The notes under the pieces were generated by a model. That model worked only from the letters and a program-made list of their open reading frames with translations. It made no database searches and was not told the DNA's origin. Positions 8,570-16,080 of a DNA stretch of 32,456 bases are shown here, one piece after another. The stretch lies in assembly GCA_022792295.1 (NCBI GenBank), contig JAAWAR010000029.1:1-32456 (forward strand). Direction: 5' to 3'. The translations under genes and the position numbers were made by a program. Position 1 is the stretch's first letter, and each line of letters starts with the position of its first letter. This DNA is from Lachnospiraceae bacterium (GTDB taxonomy: Bacteria > Bacillota > Clostridia > Lachnospirales > Lachnospiraceae).

Positions 8570-8683
8570 ATGCATGTATTAGAAGTTCTTGCCCGAATTT
8601 GTCTGGAACTTGGCTGCTCTATGAATGAAGTAGTGGAAGTACTTCCAGAAAAAAGTGAAAGGGGATATATGATATGGATATAG
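8570..8683 (+). pseudogene. tail of a small XRE-type regulator (probable remnant)
   Basis: A 37-codon frame whose start, EVLARICLELGCSMNEVVEVL, resembles the last helices of small Cro/C1-type HTH regulators, where a pattern like ICKALNC...DI+E+ is common. The DNA-recognition helices are missing, so if real it is a truncated remnant. R-M systems often carry such regulators, and a restriction gene follows. The amidase gene ends only 36 bp upstream, so the missing part has been deleted. No function is claimed. Confidence 0.35.
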
Positions 8684-8785
8684 AAAAATATATAGATAAA
8701 GCTCTTTTAATATAGATATGAATTTTATAATTATGGTCATGCATTCGAGATACTTCACGATGCTTTCCCGATAGAGTGGGCTGAG

Positions 8786-9403
8786 TTGCAAGAATGTTTA
8801 CGCAAATTAAAACTTACTTTGGCGGATATTAAAAAGTCCGGTGGCAACGAATCACCAATACCAAAAAAGTTTGATGATGTTTTATACCCGTATGGCTGGA
8901 GGGAAATCAGAATAAGCGGTGATCTGATTGTAAAAAAATATCCGAGACAGACGGCGCAGAGGAGAGGACGTTTTGCAGATGTACCTTATGAAGTTGAAAC
9001 GATTGAAGGCTATATTGATGGACATAATATAGATTTTTTGAAAAATAGGGTTGCTTTCGACCTTGAATGGAACAGTAAGGATCAAACATTTGATAGAGAT
9101 TTGTTAGCTATGAGAACTTATTTCGATTGTGGGTTGATTGATGTTGGTGTTATTGTAACGAGGGCGGAAGCGCTCAATGATATTTTTAAACGAGAAAAAG
9201 ATGATAATGGTCAATTTTTAATAAAGAAATATGGAGCAAGTACCACATGGATAGGGAAATTGCGGTATAGACTTGATTCACGTCGTAATGGAGGTTGCCC
9301 AATTTTAGCGGTAGGTATAGGGAAGGAATGCATTGAAGAATATGACAGACTTAAAGAGTACTATACAAAACTTAATGGAATTCACGAACGGGGAAAAATA
9401 TAA
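8786..9403 (+). CDS. BglII/BstYI-family type II restriction endonuclease, N terminus probably disrupted
   Basis: Cuts unmethylated DNA at a short palindrome, probably one with a GATC core as in relatives. The readable 205 residues contain the family core NRVAFDLEWNSKDQTFDRDL, then LIDVGVIVTRAEAL, and the C-terminal KYGASTTWIGKL and GGCPILAVGI, all typical of the BglII/BstYI group (PF09195-like). Only a weak TTG at 8786 can start this frame. The same frame stays open upstream to 8711 and encodes YEFYNYGHAFEILHDAFPIE, which looks like the family's true N terminus, but no start codon is in frame. An ATG at 8718 would fit if one base were restored after it. The gene is AT-rich compared with its neighbours, a sign of transfer. 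It overlaps the methylase gene. Confidence 0.7.
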   Translation: MQECLRKLKLTLADIKKSGGNESPIPKKFDDVLYPYGWREIRISGDLIVKKYPRQTAQRRGRFADVPYEVETIEGYIDGHNIDFLKNRVAFDLEWNSKDQTFDRDLLAMRTYFDCGLIDVGVIVTRAEALNDIFKREKDDNGQFLIKKYGASTTWIGKLRYRLDSRRNGGCPILAVGIGKECIEEYDRLKEYYTKLNGIHERGKI

Positions 9404-9987
9404 TACTATTTATGCAGATCCACCATGGCAGTTTCAGAACAGAGCGGGGAAAGTTGCTCCAGAACATAAGCGATTGACTCGATATGAAACGATGACAATC
9501 GAAGATATTAAGGCATTACCTATTGCAGATATTACAGGAGAAAAAAGCACACTTATATTTGTGGGTTCCAAATGCGCTGCTCCCGGATGGATTGGAAGTA
9601 ATGGATGCATGGGGATTTGAATATAAGGGTAATATTGTGTGGGAGAAAGTACGAAAAGATGGAGGGCCTGACGGTAGAGGAGTTGGATTTTATTTTAGAA
9701 ATGTTACAGAATTGATTTTGTTCGGCATTAAGAAAAAAAGTGCACCTAATAGAACGCTGCAACCGGCACGCTCTCAAGTTAATATTATCCGAGCTATGAA
9801 ACGAGAACATAGCCGCAAGCCAGATGAGATTATTCCTATTATTGAAGCATGCAGCCAGGGTCCCAGAATTGAACTTTTTGCAAGAGGAGTTCGAGAAGGC
9901 TGGGATATGTGGGGGAATCAGGCGACTGCTGATTATGAACCGACATGGGAAACTTATTCAAACCATACAGTGGCACATGCTGAGTAG
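9342..9987 (+). pseudogene. MT-A70 family adenine methyltransferase, frameshifted
   Basis: The modification partner of the BglII-type nuclease, expected to make N6-methyladenine. The first frame gives YNTIYADPPWQFQN, with the catalytic DPPW motif, and RYETMTIEDIKALPIADITG, then runs into nonsense. The second frame, shifted by +1, continues with AHLYLWVPNALLPDGLEVMD, WGFEYKGNIVWEK and RGVREGWDMWGNQ, the normal rest of the family. Removing one A from the A6 run at 9541-9546 joins both frames into ADITGEKAHLYLWVPN. It is therefore broken by a single-base insertion, or it is a sequencing error. The start could be the ATG at 9342 or at 9375. It overlaps the nuclease gene's 3' end. Confidence 0.85.
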
Positions 9988-9994
9988 GCTGGAG

Positions 9995-10168
9995 AACGTA
10001 GTTGCTTTTATCTAGTGTGCTGATCACATTACGTTTAGCCCGATGGCGCAGAATGGATTGTGCAAGACAGATTTCCAACAGCATAGCGGTGTGGCTGCGT
10101 CTAGGAAATCTAACTTTCCCATCGAGCTACGTTGTCGCTGGTCAACGGTACTGTGTGCCAGCACACTA
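9995..10168. other. inverted-repeat-rich intergenic segment, possible structured RNA or mobile remnant
   Basis: There is no gene between the methylase (9987) and the PHP phosphatase (10242), but short inverted repeats are dense. Nested pairs are AACGTAG 9995-10001 with CTACGTT 10127-10133, CGATGG 10041-10046 with CCATCG 10119-10124, GCGCA 10046-10050 with TGTGC 10059-10063, and AGATTTCC 10069-10076 with GGAAATCT 10104-10111. A further pair, TAGTGTGCTG 10013-10022 and CAGCACACTA 10159-10168, crosses the outer one. I do not recognise it as a known RNA class. Confidence 0.35.
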
Positions 10169-10241
10169 ACGGCATTAAATTATGAAAACGGATCTAGATG
10201 TTCAAAATGGCGGCGCCCTTTTTATGCCTGTCGCCGGATGT

Positions 10242-11048
10242 CTATTCCAGGTTCACAAACTCCGGCCTACGTGCATGATAGACCGTGTAATACGGGAAAC
10301 CGCAGCGTATCAAAAGCGCAGCCGCCTGCGTAAAGTCCCCGCCGAGTTCAGATGCCTTGTGGGCGTCGGAGCCGACAGTCAGAAGCTCGCCGCCGAGCTC
10401 TCGGTAGCGTCTGAGAATCGCTTCGTGAGGATTCGGCTGTCCGAGACCGTATTTAAAGCCGGCCGTGTTGCATTCAAGCGCTTTGCCCCGTGCGATCAAA
10501 AGCCGCAGGATTTCGTCGATGACATCCATGTAGTCCTCTGGCCGGTAGTTTTGGTTTTTTGTGGGGCTGTAGCGGATAGGGAAATCGAGATGCCCCAGGC
10601 TGTCAAAGCAGTCCATGAGGCGGACGCGCTCCAGGGTCGATTCAAAATACCGGCGATAGGCGGCGGCTTCGCTGCGCCCGCTGTAAAATGCCCGGTCGTA
10701 TACGTCGATTCCGTCTATGAAATGGCTGGATCCGATCAGATAATCAACGTCCAGCTCCTTTTCGAGCGCAGTCAGATACTCCTTTTCGCGCAGCATGAGG
10801 CCGATCTCGACGCCGATGTTGATTCGAAGCTTTCCTGCATATTCCGCCTGAAGCGCACGCATGGCGGGGAGATACGATGAAAAATTGAGTGTGAAGTCGA
10901 TCGGGCTCATCTCTTTTGTGCCGTAATCGTGGTGGTCTGTGATGCAGATTTCAGACATATTAAGCCGCAGAGCGGCCTCAGCCTGATCGCGCGGAGGCGT
11001 CTGGGAGTCTCCGGAAAAACCTGTATGAATATGAAAATCGGATAACAT
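10242..11048 (-). CDS. hisJ: PHP-domain phosphoesterase, histidinol-phosphatase (HisJ-like)
   Basis: Likely removes phosphate from L-histidinol phosphate in histidine synthesis, or acts on another small phosphomonoester. The 268-residue protein has the metal-binding PHP motifs in order: DFHIHTGFSGD at residues 4-14, TDHHDYG at about 37-43, GVEIGL, SSHFIDG, a GHLDFP block and the C-terminal GSDAHK. Length matches the HisJ family. The start has a strong AAGGAGGGAG site. No other his genes are nearby, so the substrate remains an inference. It is divergent from the Na/Pi transporter and is the first conserved gene after the decayed restriction island. Confidence 0.85.
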   Translation of the reverse strand: MLSDFHIHTGFSGDSQTPPRDQAEAALRLNMSEICITDHHDYGTKEMSPIDFTLNFSSYLPAMRALQAEYAGKLRINIGVEIGLMLREKEYLTALEKELDVDYLIGSSHFIDGIDVYDRAFYSGRSEAAAYRRYFESTLERVRLMDCFDSLGHLDFPIRYSPTKNQNYRPEDYMDVIDEILRLLIARGKALECNTAGFKYGLGQPNPHEAILRRYRELGGELLTVGSDAHKASELGGDFTQAAALLIRCGFPYYTVYHARRPEFVNLE

Positions 11049-11163
11049 AAAAAATCTCCCTCCTTGTCTTCTACAGTATGCCAGCTTTTCCCCGGAAAAG
11101 CAACAAAATTCCCCTATTCATTTTCCAAATTTTACCCAAAATTTACAAAGTTTATATTTATAA

Positions 11164-11193
11164 TTGAAAAGCATGGATTCTCTATGATATGAT
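11164..11193 (+). promoter_or_regulatory. promoter of the Na/Pi cotransporter
   Basis: TTGAAA at 11164-11169 and TATGAT at 11188-11193 with an 18-bp spacer, about 40 bp before the start codon. Confidence 0.55.
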
Positions 11194-11234
11194 AATAAAA
11201 GAGAGGGTTTTATACAGGGGGAAAAGGGGATAAG

Positions 11235-12905
11235 ATGAGTTTAAATGCGATCGGGAGTGTTTTTACATTTTTAGGCGGTCTGGGTATGTTCCTGTATGGG
11301 ATGAATATCATGGGCGACGGGATGCAGAAGTCCGCGGGGAACAGCATGAACCGCTTCCTTCAGCTTGTGACGAACAACAGGCTTTTAGCCATCGCACTCG
11401 GCGCGCTGATTACGGCGATCCTGCACAGCAGCGGTGCGACCACCGTGATGGTAGTGGGCTTTGTAAATGCAGGGATTTTAAATCTGACACAGGCCGTCGG
11501 CGTCATCATGGGCGCGAATATCGGTACGACAATCACGGCCTGGATGGTTTCTTTAAACCAGCTCGGAGACGCGATGAAGGTGCTGCAGCCTTCGTTTTTT
11601 GCGCCTCTGTTTGTGGCAGTGGGAGCGTTTGGCCTGCTGTTTTCGAAGAAAAAGAAGGACAGCCTTGTGGGCGAAATCTGCATTGGTGTGGGCTTTTTGT
11701 TTGTGGGGCTGACGTTTATGTCAAGCTCGGTCGCACCTTATACGGATCTGCCTATTTTTGCAAAGGCCTTTGCCGTTTTGGGGAGCAATCCGATCTTAGG
11801 CATTTTGGTCGGCGCGCTCGTGACAGCGGTAATTCAGAGCTCAACGGCTTCGGTCGGTATTTTACAGACGCTTGCCATGAGCGGGATCGTATCAACCAGC
11901 GCCGCCGTTTACATTACACTCGGCCAAAACATCGGTTCCTGTCTGACGGCACTGCTCTCCAGTGCCGGAGCCAGCCGAAACGCCAAACGGGCCTCGGTCA
12001 TCCACCTGACCTTTAACACGGCCGGTGCGGCGGTCTTTGGGGTCGGCATGTATCTGATTTCGTTATTTGCCCCGGAGATCGCTTTGGGCCACATTGATTC
12101 CTTGGGGATTTCCATGTTTCATACGTTCTTCAACCTGACGAATACGGTTCTTTTGTTCCCGTTTGCGAAGCAGCTCGTGGCATTTTCCGGCCTGATCGTC
12201 AAGGAGACGAAGGAGGAGGCCGAGGAAGCCGCCTTAAAGGCCGATACCGCGCTTTTGCAGCTTGATGAGCGTATTTTCCAGTCGCCTCCGCTGGCGTTGG
12301 AGATCGGTATCATGGAAGTGGTGCACATGGGGAAAAAGGTGGAGAAAAACCTGAAGCGGTCGCTTGCGATCCTGACCTCGGGGGATACCGAACAGCTCGA
12401 GGCGGTCTATGAAAACGAGAAAGCCATCAATGCGATGAATAAAAAGCTGACCGAATACCTCATTAAGGTCAACAATCTTTCCCTGAACGAGAAACAGAAA
12501 CGTCTGGTCAGCAATTTGTTTTACAGCATCAGTGACATTGAGAGAGTCGGTGACCATGCGGAGAATATCGCAGATTCTGTCCGGTTTATCACGGAGCATG
12601 ACATGCAGTTTTCGGAGACAGGGCTTTCGGATCTGAAGGAGATCGGAAATGTGGCTGCAGAGGCGTTTTCCCACGCAATCGCAGCGAGACATGAAAAGAA
12701 TTTTGAGGACATCAGAAAGGTCAGCAAGCTTGAAGATGAGGTTGACATCCTGGAGGAGGAGCTTAGGGACAAGCATATCGAGCGCCTCTCCAAGGGAGAA
12801 TGTAATCCGTCAACCGGTGCGGTTTTTTTGGATATTTTGAGCAATCTGGAACGCGTATCCGACCACGCATACAACGTGGCCGGATATGTAAAGGATGAAA
12901 TTTAA
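11235..12905 (+). CDS. Na/Pi cotransporter (NptA family) with C-terminal PhoU-like domain
   Basis: Imports phosphate with sodium across the cytoplasmic membrane. The 556-residue protein has the two inverted Na/Pi repeats, marked by ILHSSGATTVMVVGFVNAG (about residues 62-80) and VIQSSTASVGILQTLAMSG (about 199-217), with roughly eight or nine membrane segments ending near residue 320. A soluble helical domain follows (about 350-556) with two PhoU-like repeats, ISDIERVGDHAENIADSV and LSNLERVSDHAYNVAGYV. The ribosome binding site is GGGGAAAAGGGG. A role in supplying phosphate for polyphosphate synthesis is plausible, since ppk1 lies about 3.5 kb away, but this is inference. It converges on the TAXI gene with only 19 bp between. 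Confidence 0.92.
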   Translation: MSLNAIGSVFTFLGGLGMFLYGMNIMGDGMQKSAGNSMNRFLQLVTNNRLLAIALGALITAILHSSGATTVMVVGFVNAGILNLTQAVGVIMGANIGTTITAWMVSLNQLGDAMKVLQPSFFAPLFVAVGAFGLLFSKKKKDSLVGEICIGVGFLFVGLTFMSSSVAPYTDLPIFAKAFAVLGSNPILGILVGALVTAVIQSSTASVGILQTLAMSGIVSTSAAVYITLGQNIGSCLTALLSSAGASRNAKRASVIHLTFNTAGAAVFGVGMYLISLFAPEIALGHIDSLGISMFHTFFNLTNTVLLFPFAKQLVAFSGLIVKETKEEAEEAALKADTALLQLDERIFQSPPLALEIGIMEVVHMGKKVEKNLKRSLAILTSGDTEQLEAVYENEKAINAMNKKLTEYLIKVNNLSLNEKQKRLVSNLFYSISDIERVGDHAENIADSVRFITEHDMQFSETGLSDLKEIGNVAAEAFSHAIAARHEKNFEDIRKVSKLEDEVDILEEELRDKHIERLSKGECNPSTGAVFLDILSNLERVSDHAYNVAGYVKDEI

Positions 12906-12924
12906 GTACCTCGTGCATAAGGCA

Positions 12925-13920
12925 TTAATCCGTATGTTCCAAAAGTCCCTGCTCCCGGTAGAAGCGCTCCGCTCCTGCGTGCAGCCCGATCGGGAGCTCG
13001 GTATAGAGAAAATCTTTACGCTCCATGGCGGCCAGGGCCCCGTGGAGCCCTTTTAATTCGGGAGCTTTTTCATATAAAATGGAGGTCAGGGTATAGACCA
13101 GCTCCTCGTCCATGTCGGCGCTTACACAAAGCAGGCATTTGATGCCGAAGGTAGGGACGGGCTCCGTCTGTCCCTCATAGGTTCCGGCTGGGATTACATC
13201 ACGGTAATAGAAGGATCCTTCTCGGATGATGCTGCGCAGCTCCTCATCCGTGTAGGTTAAGATACGGCAGGGCGTATCATCTGCAAGGGCTGCGAAGCTT
13301 GCGATTGGAATGCCGGCGAAGCCGTGTACGGCGGTGAGTTTCTTATCCCTTACACCGTCGGCGCCGGTTCCCAGGCCACAGTTTGTAAGGCTTGCGTTAT
13401 CTGCATCAATTCCAAGCTTTCCGAGCGCAAGCATGGCCGTAAAGGCGGTCGTGGAGTCCGCGGGGCCGATCCCGATATTTGCGCCTTTAAGCTCATGGAC
13501 CCATTCGATGTCTTCTTCAGACAGGACCAGCCAGTTGGAAAGGCTCGGGTAGACGGCGGCAATCGCACGGAGCTTTTCGGCGGGTTCCTTTTCGAATTCA
13601 TCCCTGCCGTTTACGGCGGCAAATGCAATGTCCCCGCTTACAAGACCCAGATCCACTTCTCCGCGCATCAGCGCCCGTACGTTGGAAGCGGAGCCGTTAG
13701 AGGCACTCAGGTTGATTTTTATAAGGCCATTGGAATCGCTGATCGCCTGGGCTAACGCTTTTCCGGCCGGATACATGGTTCCCCCGCTGTCGGCCGTGCC
13801 GATTGTGAGAATCTGCATGTTTGACTCCTTTGGGGAAGAAAAGCTGCCGCCCGCACAGCCGCCTGCAAGCAGGCAGAGGAAAGCGGACGACAGCAGAAAC
13901 CGTTTGGCAAATGCTTTCAT
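12925..13920 (-). CDS. TAXI-family substrate-binding lipoprotein
   Basis: An extracytoplasmic solute-binding protein, normally the receptor of a TRAP transporter. The 331-residue product has a basic start and a hydrophobic segment ending in LLAGGC (lipobox, acylated cysteine near residue 23). The mature domain carries the TAXI marks: GTADSGGTMYPAGKAL, GSASNVRALMRGEVDLGLV and IGIGPADSTTAFTAM. A Thermus TAXI protein has been crystallised with glutamate or glutamine bound, so that substrate class is plausible. The ATG at 13920 is chosen; an in-frame TTG at 13935 is possible, and neither has a strong ribosome site. No TRAP membrane subunit lies in the window. The next gene upstream on this strand is gltS, 77 bp away. 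Confidence 0.85.
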   Translation of the reverse strand: MKAFAKRFLLSSAFLCLLAGGCAGGSFSSPKESNMQILTIGTADSGGTMYPAGKALAQAISDSNGLIKINLSASNGSASNVRALMRGEVDLGLVSGDIAFAAVNGRDEFEKEPAEKLRAIAAVYPSLSNWLVLSEEDIEWVHELKGANIGIGPADSTTAFTAMLALGKLGIDADNASLTNCGLGTGADGVRDKKLTAVHGFAGIPIASFAALADDTPCRILTYTDEELRSIIREGSFYYRDVIPAGTYEGQTEPVPTFGIKCLLCVSADMDEELVYTLTSILYEKAPELKGLHGALAAMERKDFLYTELPIGLHAGAERFYREQGLLEHTD

Positions 13921-13997
13921 AAGGTTTTGTTCCAATCTTTTAAAGGAAATCTGGCTGTCTGTTTTATTTTAACACCAGCCGCGCGGTTTGACAATGG

Positions 13998-15248
13998 CTA
14001 ACCTTTAAAGAGGCTACCGACGATCGAAAGGAAGATCGGATTGTAAATATCGTCAATGATGACCGCGAAAGACGGATACAGGACCCAGGCGATATTATGC
14101 CAGCCATATTGATCCATCAAAGCTTTTTCGTTGGCAACCGCATTGGAACCGGAACCGCAGCCCCAGCCGATATTGCCGGCCGTCATGACAGCGGCGCCAT
14201 AGTCGCGTCCGAACAGGTTAAAGGATACAAAGATTCCAAACAAGGCGATAAAGGCGGCCTGTGCGGCCAGGATGACGCCCATCTGCCCGGCAACCGGGGC
14301 GAGCTTTGTAAAGTCCGTAGTCATAAGGACGAGCGCCAGGTACAATTCAAGGAACATATGCTCAATTGCGTCGATCTCCGGCACATAGAATCGGATGCTG
14401 GCCATTTCCATGACATTGCGGGCGATTGCGCCTGCGAACAGGCAGCCGATGAATTTGGGCATTTCGATCATGGGGATATTGTCAAGCAGACAGTAGATCG
14501 GCATGCCGAGGGCCGCGAGAAGCAGGGTCAGGGCGAACATCATGATCATGTTTAAGTTATTTAATTCCACGACCCTCCCGGCGGCGACTGCCTCAGGCTT
14601 GTCGTTCGGGTCGGACTTTAGGCCATGGCGGGCGATTAAAAATGCCGCGACCGGGCCGCCGATCAGGGAGCCCATAACATTGCAGAGCGTACCGGCGGCG
14701 ACGCCGATAGTCGTCGCGTCGGTTGCGCCCCATTCTTCAAAGATGGAGCCAAAGGCAGAGGCGGTGCCGACACCGCCGGACATCGCGGCGGATGAACACT
14801 GGAGCGCTAAGAGCGGATGCAGGCCGATCAGCTTTGAAATTCCAAGGCCTATGAGGTTTTGGCATGTGATCAAAAGGCAGGCGGCAAAAGCAATCATAAA
14901 GCAGAGTCTCCCGCCTGCCTGCTTTAACATCTTTGCGCTGAAGCCGAAGCCGACGCAGAGGAAAAACAGATTTTGACAGAGATCCTTCATGACCGCGGCG
15001 TCAAAGCTGATCTGGACGGTGCCAGAAAGTTTGATGGCCGAGATAAGAAGCGAGAAGATAATTCCGGAGACGACCGGCGCCGGGATCGCGTACTTTCTTA
15101 AGACCGTCGAGCGGGCTACGATCGCGCGGCCGGCGAAAATGACGATGGCCGCAAAGCCGAGCGTACAGAGATACTCGAATTTAAACGATGCGATGGCTCC
15201 GTCGGCTGCGGGCTTGAATGTGCCGAAATAGCTGAGAATGCTTTCCAT
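13998..15248 (-). CDS. gltS: sodium/glutamate symporter (GltS family)
   Basis: Takes up L-glutamate with sodium. The 416-residue membrane protein has about ten to twelve hydrophobic segments and the two inverted-repeat signatures of the family: QCSSAAMSGGVGTASAFG in the first half and GNIGWGCGSGSNAVANEKAL in the second. Length is normal. The ATG at 15248 follows GGAGG; an in-frame TTG at 15263 lies inside that site and is rejected. The promoter upstream has a 17-bp spacer. The response regulator and sensor kinase genes lie just upstream on the same strand and the TAXI gene just downstream, so this is probably the regulated target. Confidence 0.92.
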   Translation of the reverse strand: MESILSYFGTFKPAADGAIASFKFEYLCTLGFAAIVIFAGRAIVARSTVLRKYAIPAPVVSGIIFSLLISAIKLSGTVQISFDAAVMKDLCQNLFFLCVGFGFSAKMLKQAGGRLCFMIAFAACLLITCQNLIGLGISKLIGLHPLLALQCSSAAMSGGVGTASAFGSIFEEWGATDATTIGVAAGTLCNVMGSLIGGPVAAFLIARHGLKSDPNDKPEAVAAGRVVELNNLNMIMMFALTLLLAALGMPIYCLLDNIPMIEMPKFIGCLFAGAIARNVMEMASIRFYVPEIDAIEHMFLELYLALVLMTTDFTKLAPVAGQMGVILAAQAAFIALFGIFVSFNLFGRDYGAAVMTAGNIGWGCGSGSNAVANEKALMDQYGWHNIAWVLYPSFAVIIDDIYNPIFLSIVGSLFKG

Positions 15249-15300
15249 ATACAAATCCTCCAATCCTCTTTTTGTATATCCGTAAAATGTTCATGAAAAA

Positions 15301-15329
15301 AGTGTAAGAGAAATGGGAGAAATCGTCAA
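15301..15329 (-). promoter_or_regulatory. promoter of gltS-TAXI
   Basis: Minus strand: TTGACG (15329-15324) and TACACT (15306-15301) with a 17-bp spacer, in the 141-bp gap between the regulator gene and gltS. A separate promoter here would allow control by the response regulator. I could not fix a binding site. Confidence 0.6.
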
Positions 15330-15389
15330 TTTTATGTAAGTAAGGAAAGGGTTTTGTAACTATTGTACACTCAAAAACCGTCAAAATAA

Positions 15390-16079
15390 CTAAATGAGCG
15401 GTTTCCAGCCATATTTGATGGAAGGCCGGCCGCCGGTCTTGTAATCAATGACGCTGACAAGCTCGCCCGTCTCCGTCAGGTAATTCATATAGCGCCGAAT
15501 GGTGACGCGGGAAAGCTGTACCTGTTCGGCGATCTGCTCACTGGTAAACAGACTTTCGGGATTGGTACGTACATACTCCCGGATCATGGCAAGCGTTGCG
15601 TCGCTTAAGCCTTTGGTGAGAGGGGGTTTTTGGGACATGTCGGGATTCCTGCGCGAAAGCAGCGTATCGAGAGCCTCCTGACTTAAGCCGGCTGATTGAC
15701 CGTCAAGGTATCGGCGGGTCTCCGAAAAACGTTTCAGCGCGGCATGAAAGCGTTCTGCCGTAAAAGGCTTTACAAGGTAGTCGAAAACACCGCGGCTTAA
15801 AAGGGAACGGACGATGTCCGAATCATTGGCTGAGGTGACCATGATGACAGAAGGCGTTTTTCCCAGAGTATGCAGACGGTCGATGAACTGAGAGCCGTTC
15901 ATAAGCGGCGTATAGTAGTCGAGAATAATCAGGTCGGCATCGTTTTCCCTCAGATATTCGAGCGCCTCGGCTCCGTTTTTAAAGACACGATCAACAGAAA
16001 AGGCAGGGAGCGCCAGGGCATACTGGCGGTTGATGGCGGCTACCATGGGATCGTCCTCGATAATGATAATATGATACAT
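15390..16079 (-). CDS. response regulator, CitB/DcuR type
   Basis: The output half of a two-component system. The 229-residue protein has an N-terminal receiver (about 1-120) with the acidic pair in IIIIEDDPMV, the phospho-acceptor aspartate in LIILDYYTPLMNG, the threonine/serine switch in IMVTSAND and the lysine in YLVKPF. The C-terminal part (about 150-229) is a winged-helix or HTH DNA-binding domain with SEQIAEQVQLSRVTIRRYMN, typical of the CitB/DcuR group. The ATG at 16079 is supported by GGAG; a longer frame upstream overlaps the kinase gene. It starts one base after the kinase stop, so the two are coupled. The likely target is the gltS promoter downstream. Confidence 0.9.
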   Translation of the reverse strand: MYHIIIIEDDPMVAAINRQYALALPAFSVDRVFKNGAEALEYLRENDADLIILDYYTPLMNGSQFIDRLHTLGKTPSVIMVTSANDSDIVRSLLSRGVFDYLVKPFTAERFHAALKRFSETRRYLDGQSAGLSQEALDTLLSRRNPDMSQKPPLTKGLSDATLAMIREYVRTNPESLFTSEQIAEQVQLSRVTIRRYMNYLTETGELVSVIDYKTGGRPSIKYGWKPLI

Positions 16080-16080
16080 G

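Noticed and set aside
7856-8575. 239-codon minus-strand frame over the amidase gene
   Set aside because: It is the antisense shadow of a well-supported amidase with catalytic residues, and its composition is arginine- and leucine-rich noise.
9541-9547. A-AAA-AAG as a programmed frameshift signal in the methylase
   Set aside because: The classic signal gives a -1 shift with codons AAA AAG in the zero frame. Here the zero-frame codons are GAA AAA AGC and the needed shift is +1, so a simple indel fits better.
10013-10168. Integron attC site or insertion-sequence ends
   Set aside because: The 10-bp repeat pair lacks the conserved attC boxes, there is no transposase nearby, and I see no target duplication.
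10182-10880. 232-codon plus-strand frame
   Set aside because: Antisense to the PHP phosphatase, whose metal motifs are complete.
12234-12776. 180-codon minus-strand frame in the Na/Pi transporter
   Set aside because: Antisense to the clear PhoU-like domain, with no start signals.
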